DNA of 64,000 nt, from the NCBI GenBank assembly GCA_003712125.1, contig RHLF01000001.1, positions 1,116,001 to 1,180,000 on the forward strand, in the 5' to 3' direction. The notes beneath the pieces were generated by a model. It ran no database searches, had not been told where the DNA came from, and was given only the letters and a program-made list of their open reading frames with translations. The DNA comes from Allomuricauda sp. GTDB taxonomy: Bacteria; Bacteroidota; Bacteroidia; Flavobacteriales; Flavobacteriaceae. The position numbers and the translations under genes are program-made. Shown piece after piece: positions 44,696-51,722 of this stretch (positions within the stretch are counted from its first letter, which is position 1; every line of letters starts with the position of its first letter).

Positions 44696-45450
44696 TGAGG
44701 GCGGTAATTGTTGAGGATGAAGAATTTGCAGCAAAGCGATTGGGTCAATTGATTGGTGAGTTGGCGCCAAATATGGAGGTAATCGCGCATTTGAACTCCG
44801 TTGAGAGTGGTACCAATTGGTTTTCTTCGAATACCGCTCCTGACCTCATATTTCTTGATATTCAATTGAATGATGGGTATGGGTTTGATATTTTGGATGG
44901 TTTGGAAGACCACCCACCTGTCATTTTTACTACGGCTTTTAATGAATTTGCCATTCGCGGATTTAAATATAATGGCCTGGATTACCTATTAAAACCCATC
45001 GTAAAAGAGGACTTAAAAAAGGCGCTGGAAAAGTTCAAAAAGAACATTACCAGAAACGGAAGTTCGTCAACTGAAAATCTCGAACATTTAAAGCAATTGT
45101 TCCATAAAGAATACAAGCACCGTTTTATGGTCAAGGTGGGCAATATGTTCAAATCATTTAATGTTGAGGAAATCGCTTACTTTAAGTCACATGAAGGCAT
45201 GATTTGTTTGTATACCCATTCGGGTCAAACTTACCCTATAGAGTACACCATTGATCAATTGGAGAACATTCTCAATCCTATTCACTTTTTTCGGATCAAT
45301 CGAAAATTTATGGTATCGGTAAAGTCTGTGCATGAGATTCATAGCTATTTCAATAGTAGACTACTTTTGAAAATTTTACCAAAAGAAGAAGAACAGGTAA
45401 TTGTATCGCGAGAGCGGACAACCAATTTTAAACGTTGGTTGGACCTATAA
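44695..45450 (+). CDS. LytTR-family response regulator
   Basis: A 251-residue transcription regulator. The N-terminal receiver has the acidic pair VEDEE, phospho-acceptor Asp in LIFLDIQLNDG, Thr in IFTTAFNEFA and Lys in YLLKPI. The C-terminal LytTR domain (MVKVGNMFKSFNVEEIAYFKSHEG, a beta-type DNA-binding module, spans about 145-250) includes FFRINRKFMVSV. ATG 44695 is chosen over the GTG three bases earlier. It is the partner of the preceding kinase; a target could be the divergent receptor. Confidence 0.92.
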   Translation: MRAVIVEDEEFAAKRLGQLIGELAPNMEVIAHLNSVESGTNWFSSNTAPDLIFLDIQLNDGYGFDILDGLEDHPPVIFTTAFNEFAIRGFKYNGLDYLLKPIVKEDLKKALEKFKKNITRNGSSSTENLEHLKQLFHKEYKHRFMVKVGNMFKSFNVEEIAYFKSHEGMICLYTHSGQTYPIEYTIDQLENILNPIHFFRINRKFMVSVKSVHEIHSYFNSRLLLKILPKEEEQVIVSRERTTNFKRWLDL

Positions 45451-45456
45451 AACAAA

Positions 45457-45478
45457 ACCCCTACATTTCTGCAGGGGT
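45457..45478 (-). terminator. Terminator of ahcY
   Basis: Imperfect stem ACCCCTAC / GCAGGGGT with a six-base loop; followed on the minus strand by a TTTTGTTTTA tract. It lies 29 bases after the ahcY stop. Confidence 0.65.
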
Positions 45479-45507
45479 GAGTTCATTCGTATATCTGAAA
45501 CTAATGC

Positions 45508-46824
45508 TTAGTAGCGGTAGTATTCTGGCTTATAGGGTCCTTCAACCGTAACTCCAATATATTTCGCTTGATCCGGCTTAAGTTCAGTCAATTCTGCGCC
45601 CAGTCGTGCCAAGTGCAGCTTAGCTACTTTTTCATCCAAATGCTTGGGTAGCATATACACATCGTTCTTGTATTTGTCACTATGTTTCCACAATTCGATC
45701 TGTGCCAAGGTTTGGTTTGTGAACGAGTTACTCATCACAAAACTTGGATGGCCTGTCGCACAACCCAAATTCACCAAACGGCCTTCAGCCAATACAATCA
45801 AATCTTTACCATCAATAGTATATTTATCAACTTGTGGTTTGATCTCGTCTTTGGTGTCTCCATACGCCCCATTTAACCAGGCCATATCAATTTCGTTGTC
45901 AAAGTGACCAATGTTGCAAACAATGGCTTTGTCTTTCATTGCTCTGAAATGCTCTTCGCGAATGATATCCTTGTTTCCTGTAGTAGTGATAACCACATCG
46001 GCCTTGTCTACTGCAGTTTCCAATTTTTTCACTTCAAACCCATCCATGCAAGCTTGTAGTGCACAAATGGGGTCAATTTCAGTAACGGTGACAATTGCAC
46101 CAGCACCTCTAAAAGATGCTGCTGTACCTTTACCCACATCGCCGTAACCACAAACCACGGCCTGCTTGCCTGCCAACATAGTATCAGTAGCCCTGCGCAC
46201 AGCGTCAACTGCGCTTTCGCGACAACCGTACTTGTTATCAAACTTTGATTTTGTTACAGAGTCATTAACGTTGATGGCCGGCATAGGTAGGGTGCCGTTT
46301 TTAACTCTTTCGTACAATCTGTGAACACCTGTGGTTGTTTCTTCTGACAAACCTTTGATGTCAGCCGCTAGCTCGGGATATCGATCCAATACCATATTGG
46401 TTAAATCGCCCCCATCATCCAAAATCATGTTAAGGGGTTGCCGGTCTTCACCAAAAAATAGGGTTTGTTCAATACACCAATCAAATTCTTCTTCGTTCAT
46501 GCCCTTCCACGCATATACAGGAATTCCAGCTGCTGCTATGGCTGCCGCTGCATGATCTTGGGTTGAAAAAATGTTACATGAACTCCAAGTTACGTCTGCC
46601 CCAAGTTCTACCAAGGTTTCAATTAGAACAGCCGTTTGAATTGTCATATGTAGACAACCTGCGATTCGGGCGCCTTTCAAGGGCTGCTCATTTTTATATT
46701 CTTCCCGCAAGGACATCAAACCAGGCATTTCGGCCTCAGCCAATTCTATTTCCTTTCTTCCCCAATCAGCCAGCGCGATGTCTTTTACCTTAAAGGGAAC
46801 ATATTGAATTGTTTTTGTGCTCAT
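45508..46824 (-). CDS. ahcY: Adenosylhomocysteinase
   Basis: Hydrolyses S-adenosylhomocysteine to adenosine and homocysteine in the methyl cycle, with tightly bound NAD; cytosolic tetramer. It has 438 residues. [31 protein letters not shown], the NAD-binding [17 protein letters not shown] and the C-terminal [23 protein letters not shown] are diagnostic. It is monocistronic, with the perfect -7 box TACCTTTG 43 bases upstream of its ATG. Confidence 0.97.
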   Translation of the reverse strand: MSTKTIQYVPFKVKDIALADWGRKEIELAEAEMPGLMSLREEYKNEQPLKGARIAGCLHMTIQTAVLIETLVELGADVTWSSCNIFSTQDHAAAAIAAAGIPVYAWKGMNEEEFDWCIEQTLFFGEDRQPLNMILDDGGDLTNMVLDRYPELAADIKGLSEETTTGVHRLYERVKNGTLPMPAINVNDSVTKSKFDNKYGCRESAVDAVRRATDTMLAGKQAVVCGYGDVGKGTAASFRGAGAIVTVTEIDPICALQACMDGFEVKKLETAVDKADVVITTTGNKDIIREEHFRAMKDKAIVCNIGHFDNEIDMAWLNGAYGDTKDEIKPQVDKYTIDGKDLIVLAEGRLVNLGCATGHPSFVMSNSFTNQTLAQIELWKHSDKYKNDVYMLPKHLDEKVAKLHLARLGAELTELKPDQAKYIGVTVEGPYKPEYYRY

Positions 46825-46867
46825 GTGTTTTATAAATTTACTTTTGTAGCTTCGTTTTTTTCAGTTG

Positions 46868-46875
46868 CAAAGGTA
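46868..46875 (-). promoter_or_regulatory. -7 box of ahcY
   Basis: TACCTTTG on the minus strand, perfect match, in the 72-base gap shared with the divergent phosphopantetheinyl transferase gene. Confidence 0.65.
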
Positions 46876-46896
46876 CAAATAACATAAGTTTTAACG

Positions 46897-47529
46897 GTGC
46901 CACTTTACAAAATACTAACAGTTTCAAAAGATACTCAGGCTTTGGTTTGGAAGGTAGTCGAACCCGAACGCCAACTGGCCGAGGATATTGAATTAACTTC
47001 CAATTGTCAAAATCGCCTAAAGGGCATGAAATCATCTATGCACCGTAGGGCTTTTTTAAGTATTCGTCACCTATTGCGGCAACAAGGATATGAAGATAAA
47101 GATTTGATATACAATAAATTCGGCAAACCGCATCTTAAAGACGGTAATCATATTTCAATATCACACTCGCACGATTTTACGGGCATTATCATAAGTTCAT
47201 CGCATGAAGTGGGTATTGATATTGAAAAGCAACGTGATAAGATATTACGGATTGCCCATAAGTTCACACCCGTTGAAGAATATAGAACTATTGCCAATAC
47301 CGAGGCCTTGATTCAAAAGTTGACCCAGGTTTGGTGCGCCAAAGAATCGTTGTATAAAATTTATGCCACGCCCGGATTGAGTTTTTTGAAACATATTGTG
47401 GTTCAAGATTTCAATTTGGATGATTCAGCAACCAAGGCTTCCATAATCTATAAAGGGAAGAGATCGACATATGACGTGGAATTTAACGAGTTTGAAGGGT
47501 TCAGCATGGCCTATGCCCTAAGCAAGTAA
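46897..47529 (+). CDS. 4'-phosphopantetheinyl transferase superfamily protein
   Basis: Transfers phosphopantetheine from CoA to carrier proteins. The 210-residue size is Sfp-like rather than AcpS-like. The signature residues are readable: ISHSHDF (CoA phosphate), VGIDIEK (Mg-binding Asp) and WCAKESLYK (catalytic Glu and Lys). The start is GTG 46897 (PLYKILTVSKDTQALVW). It is divergent from ahcY and begins a tight run of genes (11 bases to the next) with the thiamine-binding protein and PnuC. The carrier-protein target is unknown; no NRPS or PKS is in the window. Confidence 0.88.
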   Translation: MPLYKILTVSKDTQALVWKVVEPERQLAEDIELTSNCQNRLKGMKSSMHRRAFLSIRHLLRQQGYEDKDLIYNKFGKPHLKDGNHISISHSHDFTGIIISSSHEVGIDIEKQRDKILRIAHKFTPVEEYRTIANTEALIQKLTQVWCAKESLYKIYATPGLSFLKHIVVQDFNLDDSATKASIIYKGKRSTYDVEFNEFEGFSMAYALSK

Positions 47530-47540
47530 TTAACGGAACA

Positions 47541-47801
47541 ATGAATATATCAGTAGAACTTACATTGACCCCTTTGCAGGATGATTTTGAGTCACCCATC
47601 ATCGAATTCATAAAGCGCTTACGTTCCTCAGGCTTAAAAGTATTGGAAAACCCTTTGAGCACTCAGGTTTATGGCGAGTATGATAAAGTTATGGGTCTGC
47701 TTCATACTGAAATCAAAAGTTCATTTGAATCCACGGGTAACATATTGCTCCAAATGAAAATCGTTAAATCTGATCGTAGCGATTATGAACCCCATTTTTG
47801 A
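47541..47801 (+). CDS. Thiamine-binding family protein (MTH1187/YkoF-like)
   Basis: An 86-residue alpha/beta protein starting MNISVELTLTPLQDDFESPI, resembling the small thiamine-binding family (PF01910-like) that binds thiamine in the cytoplasm. It overlaps pnuC by 17 bases, so the two are translationally coupled and likely act together in vitamin uptake. A TPP riboswitch and TonB receptor lie 3.7 kb downstream. The family call rests on the overall pattern; no single catalytic residue can be named. Confidence 0.78.
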   Translation: MNISVELTLTPLQDDFESPIIEFIKRLRSSGLKVLENPLSTQVYGEYDKVMGLLHTEIKSSFESTGNILLQMKIVKSDRSDYEPHF

Positions 47802-48426
47802 TTTTTTTCTAGACACCTACCGCGGAAAGGAGACCTATATTATACTTCTTGAGGCCGTTGTTTTTGTATCCGGGATCTTAAGTGTATGGTTTGCGAAACG
47901 AGAAAATATTTGGGTATATCCAACGGGGCTTCTGGCGACCATAATAACCGTTTATTTGTTCTTACGGGATGGTTTGTTGGGTGATATGATGATGAACTTT
48001 TATTGGTCGGCCATGAGTTTGTACGGTTGGTGGAACTGGTCTAGAAAGAAAAACAATACAACGATCGTGAAAATTTCAAGAACAAGTACACTTGAAAAAT
48101 GGATTGGGGTTGGTTTGTTCTTTGCAACCATATTTTTCAATTATGGCGTGTATCGGTTTTTTGATTATGCCATATTGACCTCGAATTACATTGATATATT
48201 TACGTCTGGATTGTTCTTTACTGCCATGTGGTATATGGCACTAAAAAAACTTGAGAACTGGACACTCTGGATTATTGCTGATATTATTACGGTACCGTTA
48301 TATGCCTACCGGGGTTGGGGTATGTTGTCCCTCCAATATCTTATTTTTACCATTTTGGCAATACAAGCATATGTTGCATGGAAAAAGCGCTTGAACAACA
48401 ACCCACGAACATTGTTAAAATCGTAG
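47785..48426 (+). CDS. pnuC: PnuC/PnuT-family vitamin transporter
   Basis: A 213-residue inner-membrane facilitator with about seven helices. ENIWVYPTGLLATIITVYLFL and the WWNWSRK motif (the last conserved WxxW-type residues) are PnuC hallmarks. PnuC carries nicotinamide riboside, PnuT thiamine, and both depend on kinase trapping inside the cell. The overlapping upstream thiamine-binding gene favours thiamine; the NadR-like kinase encoded just downstream (49-base overlap) favours nicotinamide riboside. The substrate is therefore open. Confidence 0.85.
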   Translation: MNPIFDFFLDTYRGKETYIILLEAVVFVSGILSVWFAKRENIWVYPTGLLATIITVYLFLRDGLLGDMMMNFYWSAMSLYGWWNWSRKKNNTTIVKISRTSTLEKWIGVGLFFATIFFNYGVYRFFDYAILTSNYIDIFTSGLFFTAMWYMALKKLENWTLWIIADIITVPLYAYRGWGMLSLQYLIFTILAIQAYVAWKKRLNNNPRTLLKS

Positions 48427-50474
48427 TATTTGGTCCGGAGTCTACCGGAAAAACTACTTTGGCGAAGCAGTTGGCCGAGCATTACAAAACACATTGGGTG
48501 CCCGAATATGCCCGTGATTATTTGCAAAAAAAGTGGGATCAAGAGCAAAAAGTGTGTGAGTTAAAAGACCTGATTCCGATTGCACAAGGCCAAATGAAGC
48601 TCGAAAATGAATTGCTTGCCAAAGCAAATAAACTACTCGTTTGTGACACTGATATTTTGGAGACCATGGTGTATTCTCAGGCTTATTTTGAGGGCTATGT
48701 GGATCCCTTACTTGAAAAGTATGCAGTGCAAAATCAATATGATCTGTACTTTTTAACGGATATAGATGTGCCTTGGGTCAAGGATGATCTTCGGGACAGG
48801 CCCGATAAACGGGCTGAAATGTTTACCCTTTTCGAAACAGCGCTGACAGCCCATAATCGTAATTTTGTTATCTTAAAGGGAAATGAAAAACAACGCTTCA
48901 AAAAAGCAACAGGCGAAATAGATAAACTGCTCATAACAATGATAGATTTTACTGAAAAAGACAATGTTCAACTAGAACAAAAAGGAATTTCGAAGGAAAA
49001 AGTACTTCAACAAGTTGAAATTTTTAAGAAGGGTATTCCTTTTGTAAACTTAACAAGTGCCGCAGTTGTAGGAGAGGGCATACTGCGTATTGAAGCGGAG
49101 CAACAAGAAAAATTAGTTTCCTATTATGAGGAAAATTTGGCAGGACTCACCCTGCTTAAATTTGTTCCAGCTTCGGGTGCCGCCTCACGTATGTTTAAAG
49201 CCATGTTCAGCTTTGTTGATGCTTACAATCCATCTGAAGAAACTTTGGATGCCTACCTATCCAGAACAGGAGATAAAGCTGTTGAACAGTTCATTGCGGG
49301 GATGCACAATTTGCCCTTTCATGATGAACTACTATCAAAAATTGAGGGAAGCTATTCCAATGAAGGAGAGAAAGCACATGCCTTTATAAAAACCATGTTG
49401 GCAGAAGATGGGTTGAATTATGGGTTTTACCCAAAGGGTTTACTGCCTTTCCACAAATGCAAACATGGCGGTGCCACTCCATTTAAAGAGCATTTAAAAG
49501 AAGCCGCACTCTATGCCAAAACCGATGGCAGTGCCAATTTACACTTTACCATTTCGCCCCAACATGATACCATGTTTAAGGAAGAGGAGGGTATTTCGGT
49601 ACCTCGAATTTCACAAAAAACAGATACCAAGTTTAATGTCTCTTATTCTTATCAAAAAACAGCAACTGACACCTTGGCCGTAGCAATGGATAATACACCG
49701 TTTCGTGAACCAGATGGATCTATATTGTTTCGTCCTGGAGGGCATGGTGCCTTAATTGAGAACTTGAATGAGCAAGACGCAGATATCATTTACATAAAAA
49801 ACATTGACAATGTTGTAATTGATGAAAATTTAGAAGCTGTGGGAAACAGCAAAAAAATGCTGGGAGGGCTATTGTTGAAGATACAGACCAAGTGTTTTGC
49901 ATATGCCAAAGCCTTAGAGGAAGACGTAAATCTGGCGTTTTTGGCAGAGATTTCCGCTTTTGCCCAAAACCAATTGAATGTGGTATTTCCAGATGACTTT
50001 GAAACCTATGGAGCCCACGAAAAGGCGGCCTTCTTAAAAGACAAATTAAACCGGCCCATACGTATCTGTGGAATGGTAAAAAACGAAGGTGAACCAGGCG
50101 GCGGGCCATTTTTTATCAAAGACCCCGAGGGGAATGTTTCACTCCAAATAATTGAGTCTGCCCAAATAAATATGGAGGATAGTGCACAGGTTTCCATCTT
50201 GAACAATGCAACACATTTTAACCCTGTAGACATTGTTTGTGGCGTAAAAGATTATAAGGGCAATAAATTTGACTTGGTAGAATTTGTTGATCACCGGCAA
50301 GGTTTCATAACAGGTAAAACCAAAAATGGCAAGGAATTAAAAGCGCTTGAACTTCCAGGGCTTTGGAATGGGGCCATGGCTTTTTGGAATACGATTTTCG
50401 TTGAGGTCCCTTTAGTGACATTTAATCCCGTGAAAACCGTAAATGACTTGCTGAAGCCTTCCCATCAGGCTTAA
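48378..50474 (+). CDS. NadR-like P-loop kinase fused to DUF4301
   Basis: A 698-residue protein. Residues about 12-185 are an AAA_28/NadR ribosylnicotinamide-kinase-like domain: Walker A GPESTGKT at 19-26, VPEYARDYL, and the ligand-binding LTDIDVPWVKDDLRDRP. Residues about 188-698 are DUF4301: FVPASGAASRMFKAMFSF, LPFHKCKHGGATPF, RPGGHGALIENLN and a closing EVPLVTFNP. In many relatives these are separate proteins. Here the frame runs straight through, and an internal ATG (48939) stands exactly where DUF4301 alone would begin (MIDFTEKDN). It overlaps pnuC by 49 bases, and a terminator follows. Confidence 0.82.
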   Translation: MEKALEQQPTNIVKIVVFGPESTGKTTLAKQLAEHYKTHWVPEYARDYLQKKWDQEQKVCELKDLIPIAQGQMKLENELLAKANKLLVCDTDILETMVYSQAYFEGYVDPLLEKYAVQNQYDLYFLTDIDVPWVKDDLRDRPDKRAEMFTLFETALTAHNRNFVILKGNEKQRFKKATGEIDKLLITMIDFTEKDNVQLEQKGISKEKVLQQVEIFKKGIPFVNLTSAAVVGEGILRIEAEQQEKLVSYYEENLAGLTLLKFVPASGAASRMFKAMFSFVDAYNPSEETLDAYLSRTGDKAVEQFIAGMHNLPFHDELLSKIEGSYSNEGEKAHAFIKTMLAEDGLNYGFYPKGLLPFHKCKHGGATPFKEHLKEAALYAKTDGSANLHFTISPQHDTMFKEEEGISVPRISQKTDTKFNVSYSYQKTATDTLAVAMDNTPFREPDGSILFRPGGHGALIENLNEQDADIIYIKNIDNVVIDENLEAVGNSKKMLGGLLLKIQTKCFAYAKALEEDVNLAFLAEISAFAQNQLNVVFPDDFETYGAHEKAAFLKDKLNRPIRICGMVKNEGEPGGGPFFIKDPEGNVSLQIIESAQINMEDSAQVSILNNATHFNPVDIVCGVKDYKGNKFDLVEFVDHRQGFITGKTKNGKELKALELPGLWNGAMAFWNTIFVEVPLVTFNPVKTVNDLLKPSHQA

Positions 50475-50493
50475 GAACCGTTTTGACTTGCTC

Positions 50494-50521
50494 AAATGCC
50501 GCTTTTCAGCGGCATTTTTTG
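50494..50521 (+). terminator. Terminator after the kinase-DUF4301 gene
   Basis: Stem AAATGCCGCT / AGCGGCATTT with a TTTC-type loop and T run, 20 bases after the stop. Confidence 0.88.
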
Positions 50522-50560
50522 TTTGTATGTGACTTATTAAAAAAAATGGTGTCATACTAT

Positions 50561-50755
50561 ATGAACGCACAAATCATGGGAGATTTATTAAAATCAGGCT
50601 TATTTGGATTGGCTTTTTTGGTCATGTTGACGATTGCCTCGATTCAATTTGAAGAAGGAAGAACAAAAAAGACAGATACCCTTGCCAAAGTTGAGGGTAG
50701 TGCGCAGACAAAAATAGAATTAGCGAATAAAGAAGGAATTCATATTCCGTTGTAG
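50561..50755 (+). CDS. Small single-span membrane protein (about 64 aa)
   Basis: Starts MNAQIMGDLLKSGLFGLAFL; the hydrophobic segment covers about residues 9-26, and the rest is polar (EGRTKKTDTLAKVEGSAQTK). ATG 50576 (MGDLL) is an alternative start. A longer frame from 50483 runs through the upstream terminator and is rejected. It lies between two terminators, so it is its own short transcript. Unknown function; no family recognised. Confidence 0.5.
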   Translation: MNAQIMGDLLKSGLFGLAFLVMLTIASIQFEEGRTKKTDTLAKVEGSAQTKIELANKEGIHIPL

Positions 50756-50795
50756 CCATCCGGCTCACGGATTTTGGTTGGTTGATTTGGTTGAT

Positions 50796-50828
50796 AGGGC
50801 CGCATCAAATTTGAGCGGCCCTTCTTTT
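50796..50828 (+). terminator. Terminator after the small membrane protein
   Basis: Stem AGGGCCGC / GCGGCCCT followed by TCTTTTT. Confidence 0.85.
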
Positions 50829-50839
50829 TAAAGAAAAAA

Positions 50840-50959
50840 ATGGATGCAACATATTTCATAATGGCTATTTGGCAAATCGCTGCCTTTTGGGGCGCATTTT
50901 ACTTGATCGGTCACATCTTTCCTAAGAAACACGATAAGGATAATGCTATGCAACACTAA
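50840..50959 (+). CDS. Small ORF, 39-residue putative membrane peptide
   Basis: Reads MDATYFIMAIWQIAAFWGAF, then a polar, His/Lys/Asp-rich tail ending NAMQH. One hydrophobic helix spans residues 5-27. An A-rich tract precedes the ATG, as is common for flavobacterial starts. It lies between two terminators and could form a transcript with nothing else. No homologue is recognised; the hydrophobic helix plus soluble tail argues for a real product, but evidence is modest. Confidence 0.45.
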   Translation: MDATYFIMAIWQIAAFWGAFYLIGHIFPKKHDKDNAMQH

Positions 50960-50996
50960 CCATGTATTATCCAAAACCCTGAATGGCATGATATTT

Positions 50997-51013
50997 CATA
51001 ACCATGGGTTATG
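50997..51013. repeat. Inverted repeat, possible operator or mRNA hairpin
   Basis: CATAACC-ATG-GGTTATG, perfect 7-bp arms. It lies in a 177-base gap before the 104-residue protein gene and upstream of a terminator. Confidence 0.4.
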
Positions 51014-51047
51014 GCGTTTCCCCAAACGGAATATCGCTATTGAGGTT

Positions 51048-51076
51048 TAAAAAGGCTGCTTCGGCGGCCTTTTTTG
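51048..51076 (+). terminator. Terminator with UUCG loop
   Basis: Stem AAGGCTGC / GCGGCCTT (one G-U pair), TTCG tetraloop, T run. Confidence 0.85.
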
Positions 51077-51136
51077 TTTTTAGGTATGGGCATCCAAAAT
51101 TTAGTTTATTACGTATATAGAAGTAGAATCCAGGTT

Positions 51137-51451
51137 ATGAAGAAGATAGTTTGCCTGTTGGGCACAATTTTAGTTACGATTACAATGGCGACCAACGCCA
51201 ATGCACATTCGATACAAAAAGAAGAATTGATTTTCAAAACTGTTGAAAATGAATTTAAGCGCGTAACTTCAAGTGAATTGACACCAGCTGTCGTCGAACA
51301 GATCTTAAAAGAATACCCCACTTCTAAACTAGCTGCGGTATACAAGAACGAAAAGGGCCAATTCAAATTGATCATGGTGCTACAAAGCGGTACACGACGC
51401 ACGGTATACATTGATCAATATGGCCGCTGGTTCAAGCCGAAGCGCAAATAA
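51137..51451 (+). CDS. Secreted hypothetical protein, PepSY-like
   Basis: A 104-residue protein with a signal peptide (MKKIVCLLGTILVTITMATNANA). The mature part of about 80 residues (LTPAVVEQILKEYPTSKLAAV, then VYKNEKGQFKLIMVL and DQYGRWFKPKRK) follows the beta-rich PepSY-like/BLIP-fold pattern common in Bacteroidota periplasmic proteins. ATG 51137 is the first codon giving a proper signal peptide; the frame open from 51074 is rejected. Function unknown. It is followed by the TPP riboswitch of the next unit. Confidence 0.68.
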   Translation: MKKIVCLLGTILVTITMATNANAHSIQKEELIFKTVENEFKRVTSSELTPAVVEQILKEYPTSKLAAVYKNEKGQFKLIMVLQSGTRRTVYIDQYGRWFKPKRK

Positions 51452-51512
51452 AAGTTCTCTTTCAACAACATTTTTACAACAAATAATTCTGGGCAGGAAC
51501 AAAAAACTGTAG

Positions 51513-51520
51513 TACTTTTG
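51513..51520 (+). promoter_or_regulatory. -7 box of the TPP-regulated receptor unit
   Basis: TACTTTTG, perfect match, ending a few bases before the riboswitch begins. Confidence 0.6.
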
Positions 51521-51524
51521 TGCC

Positions 51525-51606
51525 CATCTCAAAGGGGTGCCGACCACAAGTCAGGCTGAGATCATACCCATTGAACCTGGGCAGGTAATGCTGCCAAGGG
51601 AGGCGA
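51525..51606 (+). ncRNA. TPP (THI-box) riboswitch
   Basis: The conserved core is readable in order: GGGGTGCC, the CTGAGATCATACCC pyrimidine-sensor helix, TGAACCTG, then GGTAATGCTGCC and AAGGGAGG of the pyrophosphate-sensor helix. It follows a perfect -7 box and ends about 115 bases before the receptor ATG. A GGCGA-CAG-TCGCC hairpin (51602-51614) at its 3' edge may belong to the expression platform. It should turn the receptor off when thiamine pyrophosphate is plentiful. Confidence 0.93.
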
Positions 51607-51722
51607 CAGTCGCCATCAGGTATTTGTTTTAAGTGAAGGGCCTTAAAAATTAATTTGCACCAAGCCCTATAATCAAGTTTAACCAGAATAATAGCCCCTT
51701 TTATTCGTAATGTTTTTTACGG

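Noticed and set aside
50483-50560. Upstream part of the 90-codon frame
   Set aside because: Runs through the terminator hairpin at 50494, so it is not in the transcript of the small membrane protein.
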